Source of the DNA: Clostridia bacterium
GTDB taxonomy: Bacteria > Bacillota > Clostridia > UBA1381 > UMGS1253
Assembly (NCBI GenBank): GCA_017411585.1
Contig: JAFQPV010000159.1
Location: forward strand, 1 to 6,461
Length of the DNA: 6,461 nucleotides
Direction of reading: 5' to 3'
Below the pieces are notes generated by a model. It was given only the letters and a program-made list of their open reading frames with translations, was not told the origin of the DNA and did no database searches. The translations under genes and the position numbers were made by a program. Below are positions 1 through 5,275 of the stretch, in pieces; position 1 is the first letter of the stretch, and each line of letters starts with the position of its first letter.

Positions 1-257
1 GCTTTTGTCAGCTCGCCTGCGAATATATTCCGGCAGAATATCCGGGCACAGGAGATACCTTTGCCAGCGTACTGACCGGTGCGCTGCTACAAAAAAATGA
101 TGTGGATATGGCGATTACACGTGCGGTCAATTTTGTATCTGCTTGTATCCGTGCCACCTACGAAGCTGGCTGTATTCCACGCGATGGTGTGCTTTTGGAA
201 AAGTTTTTACACACACTCGCCGACACCCCTGCCAAATCCGCATGTAAAGATTTATAG
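1..257 (+). CDS. Pyridoxal/pyridoxamine kinase, C-terminal part (5' end outside window)
   Basis: The open frame uses codons starting at position 3 and ends at TAG 255-257, giving the last 84 residues or so of a PfkB/ribokinase-fold kinase. The diagnostic motif is GTGDTFAS, encoded from position 45. In this superfamily the GTGD segment forms the anion hole, and its Asp (codon 54-56) is the catalytic base that activates the substrate hydroxyl. The following stretch (TGALLQ, then RAVNFVSACIRATYEAG and a DGVLLEKFL tail) resembles clostridial pyridoxamine kinases more than sugar kinases or ThiD, which usually has GTGC here. The likely reaction is ATP-dependent 5'-phosphorylation of pyridoxal, pyridoxamine or pyridoxine in the cytoplasm. 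The S component downstream supports a vitamin role. The substrate is inferred, because the substrate-binding N-terminal half is not in the window. Confidence 0.8.
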   Translation, partial: FCQLACEYIPAEYPGTGDTFASVLTGALLQKNDVDMAITRAVNFVSACIRATYEAGCIPRDGVLLEKFLHTLADTPAKSACKDL

Positions 258-269
258 GAGTGAAGTAAT

Positions 270-773
270 ATGCATACTACAAAAAAACTTACGTTCGCTG
301 CAATTATGGCGGCACTGACCTTCATTGCAACACGGTTTACACAAATTCCAATCGGCGCGCTCGGCTATGTTCACGCCGGCGATGCCCTCGTGCTTTTGTG
401 CGCCTTTATACCGGGCAGTACATACGGCATCCTCGCAGCCGGCATCGGTTCGATGCTTGCCGATATCACAAGCGGCTATATGATTTATGCTCTGCCAACC
501 TTTATCATCAAGGCGTTGATGTGCCTGTGCGTTGTTCTGCTTTCAAATAAGCAAAAACCGCTCAGCTATCGCACTATACTGGGTATGGTGCTCGGCTGTA
601 TCCTTATGATGCTCGGCTATTTTATCTTTGACTATTTTGTAATGGGCTACCGCGAGCTTGCCGTCGTGCAAATGATTTTTGCCAGTTGGACACAGGCAGT
701 ATTCGGTCTGGTCTGTGCGTATGTGCTGCTTGTTGCCCTGGTAAAAGCCAAAGCATTAAAATTCTTCAGATAA
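270..773 (+). CDS. ECF transporter S component (possible vitamin B6 or related precursor uptake)
   Basis: This is a 167-residue, very hydrophobic protein with about six predicted membrane segments (roughly residues 7-25, 38-56, 56-74, 76-93, 103-124 and 136-158). A small AAIMAA motif at 10-15 is the Ala-rich helix-1 motif through which S components contact EcfT. The GYVHAGDALVLL segment (32-43), the GIGSMLAD segment (58-65) and the YALPTFIIKALM segment (73-84) match the COG4720/PF07155 type of S component. Such proteins bind a vitamin with high affinity and use a shared EcfA-A'-T energizing module, usually encoded elsewhere. None is in this window. The ATG is preceded by AGGAG at 256-260 with 9 bases spacing. 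This site overlaps the kinase stop codon, so the two genes are probably one operon and translationally linked. The kinase next door makes a B6 vitamer the best guess; hydroxymethylpyrimidine or another vitamin cannot be excluded. Confidence 0.82.
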   Translation: MHTTKKLTFAAIMAALTFIATRFTQIPIGALGYVHAGDALVLLCAFIPGSTYGILAAGIGSMLADITSGYMIYALPTFIIKALMCLCVVLLSNKQKPLSYRTILGMVLGCILMMLGYFIFDYFVMGYRELAVVQMIFASWTQAVFGLVCAYVLLVALVKAKALKFFR

Positions 774-776
774 TTC

Positions 777-818
777 AAGAAGCGAATTTAATTCTTTAGA
801 TTCGCTTCTTTTTTGTTT
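777..818 (+). terminator. Rho-independent terminator of the kinase/S-component operon
   Basis: A perfect 11-bp stem (777-787 with 800-810; arm AAGAAGCGAAT) surrounds a 12-base loop. The T residues at 809-814 and 816-818 follow directly. It begins four bases after the S-component stop codon. Confidence 0.9.
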
Positions 819-841
819 AAACGCTTTGAAATGGTGGTATA
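814..841 (+). promoter_or_regulatory. Candidate SigB-type (general stress) promoter for hpf
   Basis: TGTTT at 814-818 (within GTTTAAA, 815-821) and TGGTATA at 835-841 are 16 bases apart. They resemble the GTTT-N13-17-(G/T)GGTAWA pattern of SigB-type promoters as I recall it from Bacillus, Listeria and Clostridioides. No good SigA promoter with 16-18 bp spacing is visible; the nearest is a weak TTGAAA (826-831) with TATAGG (848-853). hpf/yvyD is a classic SigB and SigH target in bacilli, which adds plausibility. The match is by eye, and whether this organism has a SigB is unknown. Confidence 0.35.
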
Positions 842-849
842 TATAAATA

Positions 850-866
850 TAGGGAAGCTTTCCCTA
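850..866 (+). promoter_or_regulatory. Short hairpin in the hpf 5' leader
   Basis: TAGGGAA (850-856) pairs perfectly with TTCCCTA (860-866) across a 3-base loop, GCT. It sits 11 bases upstream of the hpf Shine-Dalgarno sequence. If transcription starts near 848 it would lie at the very 5' end of the mRNA and could stabilise it. It could instead be a protein-binding dyad. An alternative pairing of GGAAG (853-857) with CTTCC (867-871) is also possible. Confidence 0.4.
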
Positions 867-893
867 CTTCCAGAGGTAAGGAGATGACGATAT

Positions 894-1421
894 ATGAAAT
901 TTATAATCACAGGCAGAAAAATCGATGTAACAGAAGGCATGAAAGACAGAATTTACAAAAGACTCGGTAAGCTGGAAAAGTACTTCAAGAGCGAGCCGGA
1001 AGCAAAGGTCACCATCCGCACCGTAAAGGATGATCAGATTATTGAAGCAACGATTTTCGATAACGGTGTAATGTACAGAGCCGAAGAACGCGACGCGGAT
1101 TTGTATGTCGCAATCGATAAAATCGTAGATGTAATTGAGCGCCAGCTCAGAAAACACAAAACACATCTGGAAAAGAAATTAAAGAAAGGTGCTTTTGATA
1201 TCCCATATGAAGGCCCTGCACCGATTGAAGAAGAAAAAGAATTAAAGGTTGTAAAAGTAAAGCGCTTCGCTTTCAAACCAATGAGCGTAGAAGAAGCCAT
1301 CCTGCAAATGGAGCTTTTGGGCCATGACTTCTTTGTGTTTGACAACGCAGATGACGGCGGTGTTGGCATCGTATATAAGCGAAAAGACGGAAAATACGCT
1401 TTAATTGAACAAGAAGTATAA
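894..1421 (+). CDS. hpf: Ribosome hibernation promoting factor, long form
   Basis: This 175-residue protein has the typical length and two-domain layout of long HPF (also called YvyD or RaiA-like). The N-terminal S30AE domain (residues 1 to about 98) starts MKFIITGRKIDVTEG. It includes the basic helix RIYKRLGKLEKYF and the helix DLYVAIDKIVDVIERQLRKHK. A charged, proline-containing linker (about 99-117) follows. The C-terminal domain (about 118-175) carries the strongly conserved KRFAFKPMSVEEAILQMELL, GHDFFVFDNA and VYKRKDGKYALIE segments. The N-terminal domain binds the 30S decoding and mRNA channel, and the C-terminal domain dimerises between two ribosomes to form inactive 100S particles in stationary phase or stress. 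The start is fixed by AAGGAG at 878-883 with 10 bases spacing. The gene appears monocistronic, lying between two terminators. Its promoter may be stress-type (see 814-841). Confidence 0.97.
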   Translation: MKFIITGRKIDVTEGMKDRIYKRLGKLEKYFKSEPEAKVTIRTVKDDQIIEATIFDNGVMYRAEERDADLYVAIDKIVDVIERQLRKHKTHLEKKLKKGAFDIPYEGPAPIEEEKELKVVKVKRFAFKPMSVEEAILQMELLGHDFFVFDNADDGGVGIVYKRKDGKYALIEQEV

Positions 1422-1433
1422 CGAAAAAAACAC

Positions 1434-1471
1434 AAAGTACCCGGCTTGGGCGCCCAAGCGGGGTACTTTTT
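1434..1471. terminator. Strong, probably bidirectional terminator between hpf and the minus-strand operon
   Basis: AAAGTACCC (1434-1442) pairs with GGGTACTTT (1461-1469). After one G-G mismatch (1443/1460), GCTTGGG (1444-1450) pairs with CCCAAGC (1453-1459) around a CG loop. On the plus strand the stem ends in T 1467-1471. On the minus strand it is followed by GTG and then seven T (complement of A 1424-1430). It lies between the hpf stop (1421) and the minus-strand permease stop (1482) and can serve both. Confidence 0.88.
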
Positions 1472-1481
1472 CTATGTAAAA

Positions 1482-2420
1482 TTATAAAACGCCAATCAAA
1501 TCTAATCCGAACACAAACAAAAACACGGTGAATACGCAAAATGCCGTTGTCGATGCAACAATCTGCCCGGCAAGCGCATCGTCTGCACCCATCTGCTGTG
1601 CCATCGCATAGGAGGACACTGCCGTCGGCGATGCAAAAACAGAAATCAGAATCGCAATATCCACACCGCGGAATCCAAGCAAAATCGCAATCGTCAAAAA
1701 CACCAACGGTACAAAAACGAGCCTTGCCGCTGTAACGAGCAGCACGCGAATGGAATTTTTCTTTAAAAGTGCAAAATCAAGAGACGCACCAAGTACAATC
1801 AGTGCCAGCGGTGTCGCAATTTTCGCCACATCGGAAACCGCCGTTTCCAAAAACTTCGGCAGCTTCAAACCGATGGCAGTCGACAAAATACCGAGCGCCG
1901 ATGCAATGATAAGCGGATTGGTGACAATGCCTTTTAAAATCTTTTTGATATCCGGTTTGCCGTGGCGAAATACCTCAAGCGAAATTACAGCAAGAAAGTT
2001 AAACAGCGGCACAACAAACGCCACAACCACCGCAACCTTGCCGGCAGCGGCATCGCCCATCAATGCAACTGTAAGCGGTACACCGAAAATCACGAAGTTA
2101 CTGCGAAAAATACCCTGAATGATTGCGCCGCGACGACGGTCATCCTTTTCAATGAGCGGTACAACCGCCACCAAAACAAAAAACAAAGCCAAAATGCAGA
2201 GCACCGCAAACAATATCAGTTTACCGTCAAATGCTTCCGAAAGCTCGGATTTATACACGTTATAAAAGATAAGCGGCGGCAAAAACACCTTAAAAATCAA
2301 AGTGTTGAGCTTCTTATAAGTCGCCTCATCCATTAAGTTGGTTTTGCGCAAAAGCACGCCCAAAACCATTAAAATCAGCAAAGGCAAAATCACCTGTGCC
2401 GCCATTAAAAAACTACCCAT
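1482..2420 (-). CDS. AEC (auxin efflux carrier/malate permease) family transporter
   Basis: This 312-residue polytopic membrane protein fits the PF03547 AEC family in length (about 300-320) and in its roughly ten membrane segments, arranged in two halves around a central loop near residues 152-162. Recognisable family motifs are FLPPLIFYNVY (46-56), GIFRSNFVIFGVPL (103-116), TNPLIIASALG (167-177), ATPLALIVLGASL (202-214) and SPTAVSSYAMAQQMG (264-278). Characterised bacterial members carry malate, malonate or related organic anions, some by exchange; the substrate here cannot be read from the sequence. The ATG lies 1 base past the gatD stop codon. It has GGAGAGG (complement of 2431-2437) inside the end of gatD at 10 bases spacing, so it is co-transcribed and possibly translationally coupled. 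It is the last gene of the operon, before the terminator at 1434-1471. Confidence 0.9.
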   Translation of the reverse strand: MGSFLMAAQVILPLLILMVLGVLLRKTNLMDEATYKKLNTLIFKVFLPPLIFYNVYKSELSEAFDGKLILFAVLCILALFFVLVAVVPLIEKDDRRRGAIIQGIFRSNFVIFGVPLTVALMGDAAAGKVAVVVAFVVPLFNFLAVISLEVFRHGKPDIKKILKGIVTNPLIIASALGILSTAIGLKLPKFLETAVSDVAKIATPLALIVLGASLDFALLKKNSIRVLLVTAARLVFVPLVFLTIAILLGFRGVDIAILISVFASPTAVSSYAMAQQMGADDALAGQIVASTTAFCVFTVFLFVFGLDLIGVL

Positions 2421-2421
2421 A

Positions 2422-3144
2422 CTATTTCAGCCTCTCCAATATAACATTTCTTGCTGCCTGTGCTGCGCTGTCGTCCAGCATCGCAAGTGTAGCATCCCCA
2501 TATTTTTTTGTTAGTGCCTTTTGAATCAAGAAATCCGCAAGTGCCGGGTTCTTCGGCAAAATCGGACCATGCATATAAGTGCCGATTGTGTTTTTATACA
2601 AAATACCCTCTCTGCCGTCTTCAGCATTGCCGAAGCCCGCAAGCACACATCCGAGCGGCGCGTAGTCTTTAATATCCGTTCTGCCCGTATGATGTTCAAA
2701 GCCAACAAGCGTCACCTTTTCATTATCAAGCTGTGCCTCCACAGCAAAATGTCCGACAAAACGCCCGGCACTAACATAGGTGTCCATATCCAGCACACCG
2801 TAACCGTCAATGCGTTCTGTTTCTGTTTCGTAGAAATTACCCAAAAGCTGATACCCCGCACCGATTGCGAGCAGCACACCATCATTTTCAACATAGGCCT
2901 TTAAGGGCTGCGAAAGCATCTCACGATAGCCACTCGCCTGCTTTTGCCCCTGTGCGGAGCCTGTACCCAAAAGCACAATATCTACATCCGCAAAGTCCGG
3001 TGTTTCTCCGGCGCGAAGTGTGCGCACCCGGGTTTCAATTCCGCGCCATGCGCAACGCTTTTCAAGCACCGCTACATTACCGCGATCCGCATACACATCC
3101 AAAAGGTCAGGGTATAAATGATAGATTGTCAGTTTCCTTTCCAT
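2422..3144 (-). CDS. gatD: GatD-like subunit of lipid II isoglutaminyl synthase, lacking the catalytic cysteine
   Basis: This 240-residue class I glutamine amidotransferase-fold protein is encoded directly after murT, as in Staphylococcus and Streptococcus. GatD normally hydrolyses glutamine and passes ammonia to MurT for amidation of D-Glu in lipid II. Family features present: YHLYPDLLDVYADRGN (8-23), RCAWRGIE (30-37), YQLLGNFYET (98-107), R128, GFExH (148-152), and GTYMHGPILPKNP (188-200) with the expected catalytic H192. Odd: the nucleophile elbow, normally CGGYQ, reads GAGYQ, so residue 95 (codon 2860-2862, GGT) is Gly, not Cys. The usual GGGQD segment is GTGSAQG (60-66). The frame is uninterrupted, so this is not obviously a pseudogene. 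Glutaminase activity is therefore doubtful. The start is set by AAGGGGG (complement of 3153-3159) 8 bases upstream; an in-frame TTG at 3186 lies inside murT and is unlikely. The gap from murT is 16 bases. Confidence 0.88.
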   Translation of the reverse strand: MERKLTIYHLYPDLLDVYADRGNVAVLEKRCAWRGIETRVRTLRAGETPDFADVDIVLLGTGSAQGQKQASGYREMLSQPLKAYVENDGVLLAIGAGYQLLGNFYETETERIDGYGVLDMDTYVSAGRFVGHFAVEAQLDNEKVTLVGFEHHTGRTDIKDYAPLGCVLAGFGNAEDGREGILYKNTIGTYMHGPILPKNPALADFLIQKALTKKYGDATLAMLDDSAAQAARNVILERLK

Positions 3145-3152
3145 CTCACTTG

Positions 3153-3159
3153 CCCCCTT
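3153..3159 (-). promoter_or_regulatory. Shine-Dalgarno site fixing the gatD start
   Basis: AAGGGGG on the minus strand lies 8 bases before the ATG at 3144. It rules in favour of this ATG over the in-frame TTG at 3186, and makes the protein begin MERKLTIYHLYP, as GatD proteins normally do. Confidence 0.8.
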
Positions 3160-3160
3160 C

Positions 3161-4498
3161 CTACGCCGCGCGCTTTTCAAGCGCAAGATACGCCGGATAC
3201 ATCGCCGTATAATTCACAAGTGCATAACCGAGCGATGCCGGTAAAGCGCAAAACGCATTGACTGCCTCCGTTACGTCCGGCTCCACAACAATTTTCGACA
3301 TGTCTGCCCCTGCATACTGCAAACGCAAATACACATCATAGCAGCGTGTGCCGCTCAACACAAAGCGGTCAACATTGCATTGCAAAAGACTTTCAAAGTC
3401 CACATCCCAAATCCAGGAAACATCCTCACCGTCGCCGGCAGCATCGTTGACAGCAAGCAAAATCCCCTTTTGCCGCTCATCGTTTAACACCGTCATTACC
3501 GACTGATTAAAGCCTGCCGGATTTTTCGACAAAATCAAATACGCCGTTTTGTCCTCAAATACAAATTTGCTCATACGACCCGGTTCCGGCTTCTGCGCAT
3601 TAAACACCTCCGCACAAACCACGTCCGGCACACCGACATAGCGCATAGCGGCTGCTGCCATCATAATATTGTAAATATTATAAATACCCGTAATCGGTGT
3701 TTTAATCTCCATACCGTTATTAATGCAAAATCGTAATATACCCTCGCTCAAACACACATCACTTGCCAAAACCTGTGCCTGCGGATTTGTATAGCCGCAC
3801 TGTTTGCAATGGTAGCTGCCGATTTTATCGTAGCAGTAATAATCGTACGTAAGCGGTGCACCGCACAAAGCACAGGCGTTGCCATCGTGGCTTTCTACGC
3901 AACGGCGCACATTCAATTCTTCTGCAATGCCGTAATAAATTGCCTTTCTGCCCTGTCCGAAGGTCGAGGTTAACGGGTCATCCGCATTTAAAACAAGCAT
4001 TGCCTCCGGCGCAAGTGCAAAAGCTTCGCACAAAAGCTTCGCCGTTGCATCCACCTCGCCGTAACGGTCTAATTGATCCCGAAACAGATTCGTGACCACA
4101 ATGACATCCGGCGTAAACTGTCGAAACGCATGACGCAAATACGCCTCATCAATTTCAAAGCACGCACAATCTGCCGTAAGCTTTCCAAAAAGCGTTGCGG
4201 CACGCACATATGCAGCCGCAATACCGGTCAGCATATTTGCGCCCACATTGTTGCAGACGCACGTTTTTCCGGCTCTTGTAATACAGGTATACATTAAATT
4301 GTTCGTTGTTGTTTTGCCATTCGTGCCGCAAGTAACAATAATTTTTCCGCGCACACGCTTTGCCATTTCTGAAAGAAATGCAGGGCAAATGCGTAAAGCT
4401 ACTTTTCCCGGCAGCGAAGATGCGCGCGAACCGGTCAAGCGACAAGCCCATGTTGCCATTTTCGCCGCAAACACCGCAGCCGCAACCCTAATTTTCAT
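3161..4498 (-). CDS. murT: MurT, Mur-ligase-like subunit of lipid II isoglutaminyl synthase
   Basis: This 445-residue protein matches MurT in size (about 435-455) and domain order. Residues 40-200 form the Mur ligase ATP-binding domain, with P-loop GTNGKTTT (58-65), EIDEAYL (116-122) and TNLFRDQLDRYGEVD (136-150). A zinc-ribbon insertion is unique to MurT among Mur ligases, with C209, C212, C231 and C234. Next come GIYNIYN (271-277) and PGRMSKF (306-312). The C-terminal DUF1727 domain has SKNPAGFNQ (324-332) and DVSWIWDVDFE (359-369). With GatD, MurT uses ATP and ammonia to convert D-Glu of the stem peptide to D-isoglutamine on the cytoplasmic face. The segment normally NDNxADGxD reads NDAAGDGED (351-359), a deviation in a conserved region. 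ATG 4498 is chosen because AGAAGG (complement of 4506-4511) sits 7 bases upstream; a TTG at 4504 is too close to it. Confidence 0.95.
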   Translation of the reverse strand: MKIRVAAAVFAAKMATWACRLTGSRASSLPGKVALRICPAFLSEMAKRVRGKIIVTCGTNGKTTTNNLMYTCITRAGKTCVCNNVGANMLTGIAAAYVRAATLFGKLTADCACFEIDEAYLRHAFRQFTPDVIVVTNLFRDQLDRYGEVDATAKLLCEAFALAPEAMLVLNADDPLTSTFGQGRKAIYYGIAEELNVRRCVESHDGNACALCGAPLTYDYYCYDKIGSYHCKQCGYTNPQAQVLASDVCLSEGILRFCINNGMEIKTPITGIYNIYNIMMAAAAMRYVGVPDVVCAEVFNAQKPEPGRMSKFVFEDKTAYLILSKNPAGFNQSVMTVLNDERQKGILLAVNDAAGDGEDVSWIWDVDFESLLQCNVDRFVLSGTRCYDVYLRLQYAGADMSKIVVEPDVTEAVNAFCALPASLGYALVNYTAMYPAYLALEKRAA

Positions 4499-4505
4499 AA
4501 ACAAA

Positions 4506-4511
4506 CCTTCT
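4506..4511 (-). promoter_or_regulatory. Shine-Dalgarno site fixing the murT start
   Basis: AGAAGG on the minus strand is 7 bases before ATG 4498. The in-frame TTG at 4504 would leave only one base of spacing, so ATG 4498 is preferred. Confidence 0.8.
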
Positions 4512-4522
4512 TTTGTCTTTAT

Positions 4523-5254
4523 TTAAAGCTCCGGTTTAAAGCTCGGCATCAGTTCAAGCTTAAATAAATTCGCCTTGTGCTTTCTGTCAATCAATTCCTT
4601 CTTTTCCAAATCCACAATCTCACCGGTGCGAATATACACATCCAGCTCTGCATAAGTAAAGCCGAGGTTTTCCTCGTCTGTTTTTCCACAAAGACCGTCA
4701 ATCGGCACTTTATCCACCAAAACATCCGGCAGACCCAATTCACGACCGATTTGCTTAACCTCCGTCACCGTCAAATGCGACATCGGCGAAAAATCGCCCA
4801 CGCTGTCGCCGTAGCGCGTCGAATAACCCACCCAGTCTTCAGACAAATTACAGGTGTTGCAAACTCTGCCGTTACAGCTTTGCGATACGGCATATACGGT
4901 CGTCATACGCACGCGCGGCGGCAGATTCGTTATTGCCTGCGTGCTGAGCTGCAAATCCGCCGGCATATTTTTAATAAGACCATCTACAGCTTCCTGAATA
5001 TTAATTTCGTAATGCTTGATGCCCAAATGGTTCACAAGCAAATACGCCATATCAATATCGTGCTGCTCGCCTTTGGGCATCAACACACCGATAACTCTGT
5101 CACGCCCAAGTGCTTCCACACACAAAGCCGCCGCAACCGAGCTATCCTTGCCGCCGGAAATACCGACAACCGCATTGCATCCCGAACCGTTTTCTTCAAA
5201 AAATTTACGAATCCATGCCACACATTCGTTTTTCACTTTTTTCGCATCAAACAT
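4523..5254 (-). CDS. nadE: NAD(+) synthase, ammonia-dependent type
   Basis: This 243-residue NadE consists of the synthetase domain only; the N-terminal nitrilase-like glutaminase domain of the approximately 600-residue form is absent, so ammonia is the expected nitrogen donor. It adenylates nicotinate adenine dinucleotide and amidates it to NAD, the last step of NAD synthesis, in the cytoplasm. Visible motifs are the PP-loop SGGKDSS (33-39), KGEQHDIDMAYLL (61-73), NLPPRVRM (110-117), NTCNLSEDWVGYSTRYGD (133-150) and DGLCGKTDEENLGFTY (186-201). These are close to clostridial stand-alone NadE proteins. The ATG at 5254 gives the usual MFDAKKVK start. A GTG at 5263 is in frame and has AAAAGGA 5 bases upstream, so a three-residue longer form is possible. 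It starts 21 bases after the deacetylase stop codon and ends 24 bases before murT, in one operon. Confidence 0.95.
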   Translation of the reverse strand: MFDAKKVKNECVAWIRKFFEENGSGCNAVVGISGGKDSSVAAALCVEALGRDRVIGVLMPKGEQHDIDMAYLLVNHLGIKHYEINIQEAVDGLIKNMPADLQLSTQAITNLPPRVRMTTVYAVSQSCNGRVCNTCNLSEDWVGYSTRYGDSVGDFSPMSHLTVTEVKQIGRELGLPDVLVDKVPIDGLCGKTDEENLGFTYAELDVYIRTGEIVDLEKKELIDRKHKANLFKLELMPSFKPEL

Positions 5255-5258
5255 AATT

Positions 5259-5264
5259 ATCACC
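5259..5264 (-). promoter_or_regulatory. Shine-Dalgarno-like GGTGAT upstream of nadE ATG
   Basis: GGTGAT on the minus strand, 4 bases before ATG 5254, matches the 3' part of the AGGAGGTGAT consensus. An AAAAGGA (complement of 5269-5275) further up fits GTG 5263 better. The start choice between the two is therefore not certain; protein similarity favours the ATG. Confidence 0.45.
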
Positions 5265-5275
5265 GTTATCCTTTT

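Noticed and set aside
79..318. A 79-codon plus-strand frame overlapping the kinase end and the S-component start
   Set aside because: It is out of frame with the clear GTGD-containing kinase frame and resembles no family.
884..967. A 27-codon frame starting with ATG immediately after the hpf Shine-Dalgarno site
   Set aside because: The spacing from AAGGAG to this ATG is zero, while hpf ATG 894 has workable 10-base spacing. It is unlikely to be a leader peptide.
1034..1435. A 133-codon minus-strand frame opposite hpf
   Set aside because: hpf is an unmistakable conserved protein with a ribosome site. The antisense frame has no recognisable motif and runs into the terminator region.
2422..3144. 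gatD as a pseudogene because of the missing Cys
   Set aside because: The frame is full length, with good start, ribosome site and stop. Most GatD motifs, including H192 and R128, are intact, so loss of one residue does not show decay.
3145..3186. N-terminal extension of gatD from an in-frame TTG
   Set aside because: It lies largely inside murT, lacks a ribosome site, and would add a basic 14-residue tail not seen in GatD proteins.
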